DNA of 64,000 nucleotides from positions 1-64,000 of the forward strand of contig JBGAQX010000005.1 of assembly GCA_044220545.1 (NCBI GenBank), read 5' to 3'. Both the position numbers and the translations under genes were made by a program. The notes beneath the pieces are model-generated. The model had not been told where the DNA came from. It ran no database searches and was given only the letters and a program-made list of their open reading frames with translations. How positions within the stretch are numbered: position 1 is the first letter of the stretch; the number at the start of each line of letters is the position of its first letter. This DNA is from Fen-999 sp044220545 (lineage in GTDB: Bacteria; Pseudomonadota; Gammaproteobacteria; Burkholderiales; Rhodocyclaceae). Of the stretch, positions 46,526 through 55,302 are shown piece after piece.

Positions 46526-47260
46526 ATGGCCCACCTGCGCGACCTGCCGCCCTTCCCGCTGCTCCAGTTCTATGCCACGGCGCCGTACGGCTGCTCCTAC
46601 CTGCCCGGCCGGATCGCCCGCTCGCAGGTGGCGACGCCGACCCACCTGATCGACGCCAGCACCTTCAGCGAACTGGTGCGCGCCGGATTCCGGCGCAGCG
46701 GGGTATTCACCTACCGACCACACTGCGATAGCTGTCGCGAATGCCTGCCGGCGCGCATCGTGGTCGACGAATTCGCGCCGAACCGGACCCAGCGCCGCAC
46801 GCTGACCCGCCACATCGATCTGGTGGCGCAGGAGTGCCCCCTCAGCTTCCGCGAGGAGCACTACACCCTCTATCAACGCTATCAATTGACGCGCCACCAG
46901 GGTGGCGGCATGGACGACGACAGCCGCGACCAGTACGCCCACTTCCTGCTGCAAAGCCATGTGGATAGCCGCCTGATCGAGTTCCGCGAGGCGGGTCGGC
47001 TCCGCATGGTCAGCATCGTCGACGTGCTCGACGACGGCCTCTCGTCGGTCTATACCTTCTACGACACCGAGCAGTCCGGCACGAGTTACGGCAGCTACGC
47101 CATCCTCTGGCAGGTGGCCCAATGCCGGCACCTGCGATTGCCCTATCTCTACCTCGGCTACTGGATCAAGGACAGCCGCAAAATGGCCTACAAGGCGCGT
47201 TACCGGCCGCTGGAAGTCTTCCGCGACGCCGATTGGCGACGGCTGGTGACCAAGGACTAA
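46526..47260 (+). CDS. bpt: Aspartate/glutamate leucyltransferase (Bpt, N-degron pathway)
   Basis: The 244-residue enzyme attaches Leu to N-terminal Asp or Glu. Signatures are YGCSYLPGRIARSQ, GFRRSGVFTYRPHCDSCREC (a Cys pair) and YLGYWIKDSRKMAYKARYRP. The frame is open from 46307, but the family starts at MAHLRDLPPFPLLQFY, so ATG 46526 is used. Together with aat it forms a compact N-end-rule module. Confidence 0.95.
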   Translation: MAHLRDLPPFPLLQFYATAPYGCSYLPGRIARSQVATPTHLIDASTFSELVRAGFRRSGVFTYRPHCDSCRECLPARIVVDEFAPNRTQRRTLTRHIDLVAQECPLSFREEHYTLYQRYQLTRHQGGGMDDDSRDQYAHFLLQSHVDSRLIEFREAGRLRMVSIVDVLDDGLSSVYTFYDTEQSGTSYGSYAILWQVAQCRHLRLPYLYLGYWIKDSRKMAYKARYRPLEVFRDADWRRLVTKD

Positions 47261-47322
47261 GCAATCGGTGGGTGCGCCGGAAGTGGCTAGAAGTGCGACG
47301 TGCCGGACACTGGGGCACCGGC

Positions 47323-47328
47323 TATACT
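47323..47328 (+). promoter_or_regulatory. Likely -10 element of the MntA-HepT operon
   Basis: TATACT lies 33 nt before the leader ORF ATG and in a region with no other function. The matching -35 is poor. It supports a separate promoter for the toxin-antitoxin genes after bpt. Confidence 0.45.
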
Positions 47329-47361
47329 CGTTGCGTAGAGACTGATTCGAGGGAAACCGCC

Positions 47362-47412
47362 ATGAACATCGTCGTCGAAGTGCCGTCCGACCTGGCAGAC
47401 GCCGCGTCATGA
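47362..47412 (+). CDS. 16-residue leader ORF coupled to mntA
   Basis: ATG 47362 follows a good ribosome site (GAGGGAAACCGCC). It encodes NIVVEVPSDLADAAS after Met and stops at TGA 47410-47412, overlapping the mntA ATG (47409). It looks like the start of a longer antitoxin-like protein that is now truncated, or a leader for translational coupling. Confidence 0.5.
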   Translation: MNIVVEVPSDLADAAS

Positions 47413-47699
47413 AGCCGTCTCACGCCCTCGCTGCTCACCGGGAAGCGATTCGCCGCGTGGTGGAGACGCACCGCGCCCGCAACCCCCGCATCTTCGGATC
47501 GGTTATCCATGGCGACGATGCCGACGGCAGCGACCTCGACCTCCTCATCGACCCGACCCCCGACACCACCCTGCTCGACATCGGCGCGATCCGGCACGAG
47601 CTGCTTCAGCTTCTGGGCGTACCGGTGGATGTACTGACGCCGAAGGCGCTGCCGGAGAACTTTCGCGACGCCGTCCTCGCCGAGGCAGTGCCAGTTTGA
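47409..47699 (+). CDS. mntA: MntA-type nucleotidyltransferase antitoxin
   Basis: The 96-residue minimal nucleotidyltransferase has the G-S-x10-D-x-D motif: Gly30-Ser31 in IFGSVIHG and Asp42/Asp44 in GSDLDLLID. MntA antitoxins AMPylate the partner HepT on a tyrosine to neutralise it. The stop overlaps the hepT TTG start. Confidence 0.9.
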   Translation: MKPSHALAAHREAIRRVVETHRARNPRIFGSVIHGDDADGSDLDLLIDPTPDTTLLDIGAIRHELLQLLGVPVDVLTPKALPENFRDAVLAEAVPV

Positions 47700-48097
47700 G
47701 TCGGGACCAGCAACGGCTTGCCGACTACCTGGGTCACATTCGGGACGCCATCGAGCGTATCCAGCGCTACGTCGAGGATGCCGACGAGGTCGCATTCCTG
47801 GAAAACGACATGATTCAGGACGCCGTGATCCGCAACCTCGAGATCATCGGCGAGGCCAGCCACAACATCGAGGCCCACTATCCCGAGTTCGCCGCCAATC
47901 ACGCGGAGCTGCCCTTGGCGTTCGCCTACCAGATGCGCAATGCGGTGGCGCACGGTTACTTCAAAGTAGACCTGGAAATCGTCTGGAAGACCATTCACAG
48001 CGATCTTCCACGACTGCGCGAACAGGTGCGGAGGGTTCTCGAAGACCGCCAACCGGGGTGGGCAGCGGGGCCAACCGGCGATGAAGGTGGAGCCTGA
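47696..48097 (+). CDS. hepT: HepT-type HEPN RNase toxin (DUF86)
   Basis: The 133-residue HEPN protein has the R-x4-H-x-Y motif RNAVAHGY (Arg81, His86, Tyr88), the RNase active site with the tyrosine that MntA modifies. IIGEASHNIEAHYPE is typical of the family. The start is TTG 47696, overlapping the mntA stop, with GAGG at ribosome-site distance. Confidence 0.92.
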   Translation: MSRDQQRLADYLGHIRDAIERIQRYVEDADEVAFLENDMIQDAVIRNLEIIGEASHNIEAHYPEFAANHAELPLAFAYQMRNAVAHGYFKVDLEIVWKTIHSDLPRLREQVRRVLEDRQPGWAAGPTGDEGGA

Positions 48098-48160
48098 CAA
48101 CCCCCTGGTCCGTTGACTTCTTGGCGACATCCAAGCGCAACCTGGCGCACAACCGCCACT

Positions 48161-48373
48161 TCAGCGAATCAGCGGCAAGGCGTCGCGCACCACCGGCTTC
48201 AGCTCGCCGTCACCAACTCGAGCGAGGTAGGCAAGAAGCTCGCCGCGCATCCGGGGTTCCCAGGTCCGCAGGATATGGCCGGCGACATCCTTCACCGCCT
48301 GGTCGCGGTCGGGCATCGCTTCAAAAAAGGCGCCGATCTGGTTGGCCATCTTGATCAGTTGAACGGAATTCAC
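48161..48373 (-). CDS. fdsD: Formate dehydrogenase delta subunit
   Basis: The 70-residue protein has the FdsD opening VQLIKMANQIGAFFEAMPDR and the family segment HILRTWEPRMRGELLAYL. It is needed for assembly or stability of the soluble NAD-linked formate dehydrogenase. GTG 48373 overlaps the fdhD stop (GTGA). It is the last gene of the fds operon. Confidence 0.9.
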   Translation of the reverse strand: MNSVQLIKMANQIGAFFEAMPDRDQAVKDVAGHILRTWEPRMRGELLAYLARVGDGELKPVVRDALPLIR

Positions 48374-49161
48374 GGCACGGGTCCTTGCAATCGTTGGGCG
48401 TGGCTGTAGATCGAGCAGCCGCCGTGGCGCAGGAAGCCAACCAGGGTCAGGTTGAGCTTTTCCGCCAGTCGCACCGCGGCGGCGGTCGGCGCCGAAACCG
48501 CGGCGAGAATGCCGTAACCCAGTGCGACCGTCTTCTGCACCATCTCGAAGCTGGCACGACTGGTGATGATCAAGGCGCCCTCCACCCCGGCTCCGGCGGC
48601 GGCGCGCGCCCCCAGGGTCTTGTCCAGCGCATTGTGCCGACCGATGTCTTCGCGCACCTGGCTGATGTCGCCATTCGCGGCCACGTGGCAGGCGGCATGC
48701 GCGGCGCCGGTCGCCTGCTGCAGCACCTGCCCCGCCGGCAGGCGCCGCATGCCTTCGTGCAGCGCGGCGACCGGAAACGGTGCGCCAGCCGGCACCGGCA
48801 ACAGGTCGCGCACCACCTGGGCCAGGCTCTCCGTCCCGCACAGGCCGCAGCCGGTACGACCGGCCAGGCTTCGTCGTCGTTGCTTGAGGCCGGCGAAGGC
48901 ATTGCCGGCAATCTCGATGCGCAGCGTCAGCCCATCCGGCGACTCGTCCACTTCGATGCCGAAGATCTGATTCCGCCGCGCCACGATGCCTTCGGAAAGG
49001 CTGAAGCCGATGGCGAAGTCACCCAGATCGGCGGGCGTGGCCAGCATCACCGCGTGAGCAACGCCGTTGTATTCGAAGGCCACCGGCGTTTCCTCGGCGA
49101 CCATGTCGAGGCGCGGCGCATCGCCCGGCCGGGTCACCGCGAGCGGCACCTGGGCCGTCAT
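48370..49161 (-). CDS. fdhD: Formate dehydrogenase accessory sulfurtransferase FdhD (FdsC)
   Basis: The 263-residue protein hands sulfur to the molybdenum cofactor of FdsA. The redox Cys pair is Cys105/Cys108 in RTGCGLCGTES, and other family patches are GFSLSEGIV, EDIGRHNALDK and LIITSRASFEMVQK. ATG 49161 overlaps the fdsA stop by 4 nt. A longer frame upstream has low-complexity Ala/Arg and no support. Confidence 0.95.
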   Translation of the reverse strand: MTAQVPLAVTRPGDAPRLDMVAEETPVAFEYNGVAHAVMLATPADLGDFAIGFSLSEGIVARRNQIFGIEVDESPDGLTLRIEIAGNAFAGLKQRRRSLAGRTGCGLCGTESLAQVVRDLLPVPAGAPFPVAALHEGMRRLPAGQVLQQATGAAHAACHVAANGDISQVREDIGRHNALDKTLGARAAAGAGVEGALIITSRASFEMVQKTVALGYGILAAVSAPTAAAVRLAEKLNLTLVGFLRHGGCSIYSHAQRLQGPVP

Positions 49162-51995
49162 GAGGCGTGGCCGCGGCTCAGCAGCCGGTGCTGCTCGGCG
49201 TCTTCGCGCGCATGCCGCCGCTGCCATTCGGAAGGCTGGCTGACGCGCACGGCCTGCACGGCGGTCACCTTGTACTCCGGACAGTTGGTGGCCCAGTCGG
49301 AGTTGTCGGTGGTGACGACGTTGGCACCGGACGCGGGGAAATGGAAGGTGGTGTAGACCACGCCCGGCGGGACGCGCTTGGTCACCAGTGCCCGCAGCAC
49401 CGTATCGCCGGCCCGCGATTGGAGGCCGACCCAGTCGCCCTCGCCGATGCCGCGCTCCTCCGCGTCATGGGGGTGGATCTCCAGCAGGTCCTCGGCGTAG
49501 AAACGCACGTTCTCCGTGCGCCGCGTCTGGGCGCCGACGTTGTATTGCGACAGCACGCGGCCGGTGGTCAACAAGAGCGGAAAGCGCGGCGTCACCTTCT
49601 CGTCGGTCGGTACGTATTGCGTGACCATGAAGCGGCCCTTGCCGCGTACGAAGCCACCAACATGCATGGTCGGCGTGCCTTCCGGCATGTCGGTGTCGCA
49701 GGGCCATTGCAGGCTGCCCAGGCGATCGAGCTTCTCGTAGCTAACACCGGCGAAGGTCGGCGTCAGCCGGGCGATTTCGGCCATGATCTCGGCCGGGTGG
49801 GCGTAGTTCATCGGGTAGCCGAGGGCGTTGGCGAGCCCCATGGTCACCTCCCAGTCGGCCCTGCCGGCCAGGGGCGGCATGGCGCGGCGCACGCGCGAAA
49901 TGCGCCGCTCGGCGTTGGTGAAGGTGCCGTCCTTTTCCAGGAACGAAGCGCCCGGCAGGAAGACGTGGGCATGCTTGGCCGTCTCGTTGTGGAACAGATC
50001 CTGGACCACCACGCACTCCATCGCCGCGAGCGCCGCCTGCACGTGCCGCGTATTGGGATCGGACTGCGCCGGGTCCTCGCCCTGGCAGTAGAGGGCGCGA
50101 AACGAACCGTCGAGCGCCGCTTCGAACATGTTGGGAATGCGCAACCCGGGCTCGGCCCGGAGCTTCACGCCCCAGGCGCGCTCGAACAGTTCGCGCGTCG
50201 GCGTATCGGAAACGTGGCGATACCCGGGCAGCTCGTGCGGGAAACTGCCCATGTCGCAGGAACCCTGGACATTGTTCTGGCCGCGCAACGGATTGACGCC
50301 GACGCCCTCGCGGCCGATATTGCCGGTGGCCATGGCCAGATTGGCGATGGCGATCACGGCCGTCGAACCCTGCGAATGTTCGGTGACGCCGAGACCGTAG
50401 TAGATGGCCGCGTTGCCACCAGTGGCGTAGAGCCGCGCCGCCGCGCGAAGGTCGGCGGCCGGCACGCCGGTCGCCGCCGCCATGGCTTCGGGCGAGTTGG
50501 CCGGACGGCTCACGAACTCGCGCCAGTCGGCGAACGCCCTGGCATCGCAACGTTCGGCGATGAAGGCCTCGTCCAGCAGCCCCTCGGTCGCGATCACGTG
50601 GGCCAGCGCCGTCAGTACGGCGACGTTGGTGCCGGGACGCAACTTCAGGTGATGGTCGGCCGCGACGTGGGGCGAACTCACCAGCTCGATCGCACGGGGA
50701 TCGATGACGATCAGCCGCGCGCCTTCGCGCACCCGGCGCTTCAGCCGGGAGGCGAACACCGGGTGGCCGTCGCTCGGATTGGCGCCGATGACGACGATGA
50801 CGTCCGCCTTCTCGATCGACTTGAAGGTCTGTGTGCCCGCCGAGGTGCCCAGGGTCTGACCGAGTCCGTAGCCAGTCGGCGCATGGCAGACGCGGGCACA
50901 GGTATCGACGTTGTTGTTGCCGAAGGCGGCGCGCACCAGCTTCTGCACGAGGTAGTCCTCCTCGTTGGTGCAGCGGCTGGAAACCAGGGCGCCGATGGAA
51001 TCGCGGCCGTATTTGTCCTGGATGCGGCGAAACTCGGCGGCGGCATGGGTCAGCGCCTCGTCCCAGGACACCTCGCGCCACGGGTCGGTGGTCTTGGCGC
51101 GGATCATCGGCTGGGTGACGCGATCCGGATGCGTCGCATAACCCCAGGCGAAGCGGCCCTTGACGCAGGCGTGACCCTCGTTGGCGCGGCCCTCCCGCCA
51201 GGGCACCATGCGCACGACATGGTCGCCCTTGAGTTCGGCGCGGAAGCCGCAGCCGACGCCGCAATAGGCGCAGGTGGTGACGATGTCGCGCTCGGCCTGC
51301 CCCTGCTCGATGACCGTCTTCTCGATCAGCGTCGCGGTTGGACAGGCGTTGACGCACGCGCCGCAGGAAACGCACTCCGAAGCCATGAACGACTCGCCCC
51401 GCCCCGCCGCGACGCGCGCATCGAAGCCGCGCCCGGCAATGGTCAACGCGAAGCTTCCCTGCTGTTCCTCGCAGGCGCGCACGCACCGGTTGCAGACGAT
51501 GCACTTGGCCGGGTCGAAGCGGAAATAGGGATTCGAGTCGTCCACGGTCGCGTCGGTGAAGTGGTTGGCGCCGGCCATGCCATAGCGCACCTCGCGCAGG
51601 CCGACCACGCCCGCCATTGTTTGCAGCTCGCAGTTGCCGTTGGCGGCGCAGGTCAGGCAGTCCAGCGGGTGGTCGGAGATGTACAGCTCCATCACGTTGC
51701 GGCGCAGTTCGGCCAGCCGCGGCGACTCGGTGCGCACTTTCATGCCGGCCTCCGCCGGGGTCGTGCACGAGGCGGGGTAGCCCTTGCGGCCCTCGATCTC
51801 GACCAGGCAGAGACGGCAGGAGCCGAACGGCTTGAGCGCCTCGGTGGCACAAAGCTTGGGAATCATGACACCCGCCGAAGCAGCGGCGCGCAGCAGCGAG
51901 GTGCCGGCCGGCACGGTGACGGCGATGCCGTCGATCTCGAGCGCCACCGCGCGGTCAGTGGCCACCGCCGGGGTGCCGAAGTCGATCTCCTTCAT
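49158..51995 (-). CDS. fdsA: NAD-dependent formate dehydrogenase alpha subunit (molybdopterin)
   Basis: The 945-residue catalytic subunit oxidises formate to CO2. Its N-terminal [2Fe-2S] ferredoxin domain has Cys49, Cys60, Cys63 and Cys77. Several [4Fe-4S] sites follow (HPLDCLTCAANGNCELQ, CIVCNRCVRAC, CVSCGACVNACP, CAYCGVGCGF). The Mo ligand is Cys370 in ARVCHAPTGYG, encoded by TGC rather than a selenocysteine UGA. ATG 51995 follows a strong GGAGG. The protein works with FdsB and FdsG as a soluble complex. Confidence 0.96.
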   Translation of the reverse strand: MKEIDFGTPAVATDRAVALEIDGIAVTVPAGTSLLRAAASAGVMIPKLCATEALKPFGSCRLCLVEIEGRKGYPASCTTPAEAGMKVRTESPRLAELRRNVMELYISDHPLDCLTCAANGNCELQTMAGVVGLREVRYGMAGANHFTDATVDDSNPYFRFDPAKCIVCNRCVRACEEQQGSFALTIAGRGFDARVAAGRGESFMASECVSCGACVNACPTATLIEKTVIEQGQAERDIVTTCAYCGVGCGFRAELKGDHVVRMVPWREGRANEGHACVKGRFAWGYATHPDRVTQPMIRAKTTDPWREVSWDEALTHAAAEFRRIQDKYGRDSIGALVSSRCTNEEDYLVQKLVRAAFGNNNVDTCARVCHAPTGYGLGQTLGTSAGTQTFKSIEKADVIVVIGANPSDGHPVFASRLKRRVREGARLIVIDPRAIELVSSPHVAADHHLKLRPGTNVAVLTALAHVIATEGLLDEAFIAERCDARAFADWREFVSRPANSPEAMAAATGVPAADLRAAARLYATGGNAAIYYGLGVTEHSQGSTAVIAIANLAMATGNIGREGVGVNPLRGQNNVQGSCDMGSFPHELPGYRHVSDTPTRELFERAWGVKLRAEPGLRIPNMFEAALDGSFRALYCQGEDPAQSDPNTRHVQAALAAMECVVVQDLFHNETAKHAHVFLPGASFLEKDGTFTNAERRISRVRRAMPPLAGRADWEVTMGLANALGYPMNYAHPAEIMAEIARLTPTFAGVSYEKLDRLGSLQWPCDTDMPEGTPTMHVGGFVRGKGRFMVTQYVPTDEKVTPRFPLLLTTGRVLSQYNVGAQTRRTENVRFYAEDLLEIHPHDAEERGIGEGDWVGLQSRAGDTVLRALVTKRVPPGVVYTTFHFPASGANVVTTDNSDWATNCPEYKVTAVQAVRVSQPSEWQRRHAREDAEQHRLLSRGHAS

Positions 51996-53494
51996 CGGAA
52001 ATCCTCCGGAAAATGGTCGAGGGCCGAGAGCACCGGATAGGGGGTCATGCCGCCCATCGCGCACAGCGAGCCGTGGGTCATGGTGTCGCAGAGGCTGCGC
52101 AGCAGGTCGATCTGGTCAACCTGGTCCACCTGGCCGGCGCGAATGCGGTCGATGATTTCGACGCCGCGCGTCGACCCGATGCGGCAGGGGGTGCACTTTC
52201 CGCAGGATTCGAGGGCACAAAAGCTCATCGCATGGCGGGCCTGCCTGGCCATGTCCACGGTGTCGTCGAAGGCGACGATGCCACCGTGTCCCAGCACGGC
52301 GCCGATCGCAACGAAGGCTTCGTAGTCGAGCACGGTATCGAACCGCGACTCGGGGAGATAGGCGCCCAGGGGCCCACCGACCTGCACCGCCCGCAAGGGC
52401 CGGCCCGAACGCGAGCCACCGCCGAAGTCGTGGAGCAGTTCGCGCAAGGTCAAGCCGAACGGCACCTCGACCAGGCCGCCATACTTGATATTGCCGGCCA
52501 ACTGGAATGGTAGCGTGCCGCGCGAGCGGCCATTGCCCAACACACGATAGGACTCCGCACCCTGCGCCAGGATGTCCGGCACGCTGGCGAGCGTGATCAC
52601 ATTGTTGATCACCGTCGGCTGGCCGAAGAGGCCGGCAATCGCCGGCAGCGGCGGCTTGGCGCGAACGATGCCGCGCCGGCCCTCGATGCTTTCGAGCAGG
52701 GCCGTTTCCTCGCCGCAGACGTAGGACCCGGCCGCCCTGCGCACTTCGACGCGGAACTCGCCAAGCCAGTCACCGGCGGCGAACAGCGCCGCTTCCAAAG
52801 CGGCCAGCGCATGCGGATACTCGGAGCGCACGTAGACGTAGCCGATCGGCGCACCGACGGCGAGCCCGGCAATGGCCATGCCTTCCAGAAGGCAGAAGGG
52901 ATCTCCCTCCATCAGCAGGCGGTCGGCGTAAGCGCCGGAATCGCCTTCGTCGGCGTTGCAGACGACATATTTTTGGACCGCCGCGGTATCGAGCACAGTC
53001 CGCCACTTGATGCCGGTCGGAAAGGCGGCGCCGCCCCGACCGCGCAGGCCCGAGTCGGTCACCTCGCGCACGATATCGGCGGGCGCCATGGCGCGGGCAC
53101 GGGCCAGCCCCACGCCGCCGCCGTGGGCCAGGTAGTCGGCCAGCGAGCGCGGATCGACGACGCCGACGCGGCGGGTGGCGATCCGTTGCTGTCGGGCGAG
53201 ATACGGAATGGTTTCGGTGGCTCCCAGGCGCAGCGCGTGCGCCCCACCGGCCAGAAAGCCGGCATCGAACAAGCCCATCACATCGCCGGCTGTGACCGGT
53301 CCATAGGCGATGCGCCCTTGTCCCGCGACCACCTCGACCAGCGGCTCGAGCCAGAACAGGCCACGCGAGCCGTTGCGGACAAGACTGATTTCGGCGCGGC
53401 GCCGCGCCGCTTCGGTCGCGATGGCCGCCGCCACCGCGTCGGCGCCCAAGGCCCGCGCGGCCGCATCGCCCGGAACGAAGACGGTGACGGTCAC
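51992..53494 (-). CDS. fdsB: Formate dehydrogenase beta subunit (FMN/NAD, NuoF-like)
   Basis: The 500-residue diaphorase subunit reduces NAD+ with electrons from FdsA. An N-terminal thioredoxin-like stretch is followed by the FMN/NADH domain (GLRGRGGAAFPTGIKW, NADEGDSGAY, GAGSYVCGEE-type site at AAGSYVCGEETALLESIEG). A C-terminal [4Fe-4S] site is in ESCGKCTPCRIG. GTG 53494 overlaps the fdsG stop (GTGA). Confidence 0.95.
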   Translation of the reverse strand: MTVTVFVPGDAAARALGADAVAAAIATEAARRRAEISLVRNGSRGLFWLEPLVEVVAGQGRIAYGPVTAGDVMGLFDAGFLAGGAHALRLGATETIPYLARQQRIATRRVGVVDPRSLADYLAHGGGVGLARARAMAPADIVREVTDSGLRGRGGAAFPTGIKWRTVLDTAAVQKYVVCNADEGDSGAYADRLLMEGDPFCLLEGMAIAGLAVGAPIGYVYVRSEYPHALAALEAALFAAGDWLGEFRVEVRRAAGSYVCGEETALLESIEGRRGIVRAKPPLPAIAGLFGQPTVINNVITLASVPDILAQGAESYRVLGNGRSRGTLPFQLAGNIKYGGLVEVPFGLTLRELLHDFGGGSRSGRPLRAVQVGGPLGAYLPESRFDTVLDYEAFVAIGAVLGHGGIVAFDDTVDMARQARHAMSFCALESCGKCTPCRIGSTRGVEIIDRIRAGQVDQVDQIDLLRSLCDTMTHGSLCAMGGMTPYPVLSALDHFPEDFR

Positions 53495-53934
53495 GGCTGA
53501 CCGCCCAGCGCGGCGATCAGCGCATCGAACTTCTCGGGCGTTACGGCGGCGTGCAAGGTGGTTTCGTCGATTTGCAGCGCCGGCCCGACGGCGCAGAGGC
53601 CCAGGCAATAGACCGGCTCCAGGGTCAGCCCGCTTCCCGCCAGCCGCGCCCGCGCATGGGCCGCCAGCGCCTCGCCGCCCACGGCCTGGCAGGCCTCGGC
53701 ACAGCAGACGCGCACCACATGGCGACCCGGCGGTGCCTGGCGGAAGTGGTGATAGTAGGTAACGACGCCATGCACCTCGGCGCGCGAGAGATTGAGCTCT
53801 TGCGCAATCAGCGGCACGGCCTCGGGCGGAACATGGCCGAAGGCGTCCTGGAGGTCATGCAGAATAGGCAACAGAGCGCCTGCCTGGTCTTTGCGGGCGG
53901 CCACGATGCGCGCCAAGGTGGCGGAGATATCCAT
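53491..53934 (-). CDS. fdsG: Formate dehydrogenase gamma subunit (NuoE-like)
   Basis: The 147-residue [2Fe-2S] protein has NuoE features: ILHDLQDAFGHVP, EVHGVVTYYHHFR, and the cluster ligands in VCCAEACQAVGG and VYCLGLCAVGPA. It relays electrons in the Fds complex. ATG 53934 is the first in-frame Met of the family, and the frame is open further upstream without support. It is the first gene of fdsGBACD. Confidence 0.94.
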   Translation of the reverse strand: MDISATLARIVAARKDQAGALLPILHDLQDAFGHVPPEAVPLIAQELNLSRAEVHGVVTYYHHFRQAPPGRHVVRVCCAEACQAVGGEALAAHARARLAGSGLTLEPVYCLGLCAVGPALQIDETTLHAAVTPEKFDALIAALGGQP

Positions 53935-53999
53935 GGCGGCGATTCTCGGTGGGAGACCCGCTTCGGTCAACGGGCGCGAAACACGGGAGCGAAGCGCGC

Positions 54000-54620
54000 C
54001 TAGTGCGCGGCGCCCTGCCGGCGCAGCATCTCGGCGCGAATTTCCCTGAACTGTTCTTCCGTCTGGTTGCGGATGAAGGCCAGGCCAATAACCGGCGGAA
54101 TCCAGACACCCGGCACCGACTCGCCGTGATAGCTGATCTCGGCCCGGCCGCCCTCGAACACCACGCGCGTGAGGCCCTCGAAAAACTTGGTCGTGCCGCT
54201 GATCTGGTGCGACCGGATGGTCTCCGGCGGCATCAGTTCCACCCGGCGCACGGTCTCGAAGGCGAAGCTCAGCGGACCAAAGGCGGCCAATCCCTTCTGG
54301 CTGACCTCGACGCTCCGCTCGTCGAGCTTTCGCGCGCTGCTGGCCTGGAGATTGGAGATGAAGGCGGCCATATGGTCGAAATCGGTGAGCACCCCCCAGA
54401 CCACGGGCGGGCTGGCCTCCACGGCCATCCGGGCATCGACGATCACGCGTTCGCCGCGCTTCTCGACCGTGACCGTCAGGTCCGGGGCGGAGCCCGGTTC
54501 CGCCGCCATCGACGGCGACAAGGACAGCAGGCAAGCGCACCAGAACAGGAACACGGCCGGCAACGGTCCGAAGGGTCCGCCGGCCGCGCGCGCACGCTTG
54601 ATATTGGCGGGTCCGCTCAC
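54000..54620 (-). CDS. Secreted SRPBCC (START-like) family protein
   Basis: The 206-residue protein has an N-terminal signal or anchor (AVFLFWCACLLSLSPSMAAE) and a polyketide cyclase/START-like domain (VVWGVLTDFDHMAAFISNL; FGPLSFAFETVRRVELMPP). It may bind a hydrophobic ligand in the periplasm. It starts 10 nt after lolD and is probably in the lol operon. Function is unknown. Confidence 0.8.
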   Translation of the reverse strand: MSGPANIKRARAAGGPFGPLPAVFLFWCACLLSLSPSMAAEPGSAPDLTVTVEKRGERVIVDARMAVEASPPVVWGVLTDFDHMAAFISNLQASSARKLDERSVEVSQKGLAAFGPLSFAFETVRRVELMPPETIRSHQISGTTKFFEGLTRVVFEGGRAEISYHGESVPGVWIPPVIGLAFIRNQTEEQFREIRAEMLRRQGAAH

Positions 54621-54630
54621 GGCCCGGGAC

Positions 54631-55302
54631 TCAGTTGACCAGCGCCCCGTCGCGCAGGGTCAGCTTGCGGTCGGCGCGAGCGGCCAGCTCGGGATCGTGG
54701 GTGACGATGACCAGGCTGGCGCCGGCATTGAGGTTCAACATCAGATCGAACACCTCGCCGGCGGTCTGCCGGTCGAGATTGCCGGTCGGCTCGTCGGCCA
54801 ACACGCAGGCCGGTTGGGTCACCAGGGCACGGGCGATGGCGGTACGCTGGCGCTCGCCACCCGACAGTTCTCCAGGCCGGTGGCGCAAACGGTGGGCGAG
54901 GCCCACCGCCTCTAGCATGGTGGCGGCTTTCGCCTCGGCTTCGGCCTTCGCCAGCCGGCGAATCAGCAGCGGCATGGCTACGTTTTCGACGGCCGTGAAC
55001 TCGGGTAACAGGTGGTGAAACTGATAGACGAAACCGAGGCTTTCGTTGCGCAGACGCCCGCGCTCCGCTTCACCGACCTTGGCGAAGTCGCGCCCGAGCA
55101 GGGTCACGCCGCCCTCGGTCGGCGCGTCCAGGCCACCGAGCAGATGGAGCAGTGTGCTCTTGCCGGAGCCGCTGGCCCCGACGATGGCGATACGCTCGCC
55201 GCGCCCGACGGTCAGATCGACGCCCTTCAGCACCGCCACCGTCAGGTCACCCTGGGCAAAAGTCTTCTTGAGTCCGACACAGGCCAGAACGGACTCATTC
55301 AT
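54631..55302 (-). CDS. lolD: Lipoprotein-releasing ABC transporter ATPase LolD
   Basis: The 223-residue ATPase has Walker A GASGSGKST, signature LSGGERQRTAIARAL and Walker B with CVLADEPTGNLD. FVYQFHHLLPEFTAVENVAMPLL is the LolD-type Q-loop region. It drives release of outer-membrane lipoproteins by the LolC/E permease. It overlaps the upstream permease gene by 8 nt. Confidence 0.94.
   Translation of the reverse strand: MNESVLACVGLKKTFAQGDLTVAVLKGVDLTVGRGERIAIVGASGSGKSTLLHLLGGLDAPTEGGVTLLGRDFAKVGEAERGRLRNESLGFVYQFHHLLPEFTAVENVAMPLLIRRLAKAEAEAKAATMLEAVGLAHRLRHRPGELSGGERQRTAIARALVTQPACVLADEPTGNLDRQTAGEVFDLMLNLNAGASLVIVTHDPELAARADRKLTLRDGALVN

Noticed and set aside
50886..50888. Selenocysteine at the formate dehydrogenase active site
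   Set aside because: The Mo-ligand position is encoded by TGC (Cys), and no in-frame UGA exists in fdsA.
49167..52040. A 957-codon + strand frame opposite fdsA
   Set aside because: fdsA has all expected cofactor motifs, and the opposite frame has none.
52110..52140. Short tandem repeat in fdsB
   Set aside because: It encodes VDQVDQID inside the C-terminal domain and keeps the frame. It is too short to suggest more than local slippage.
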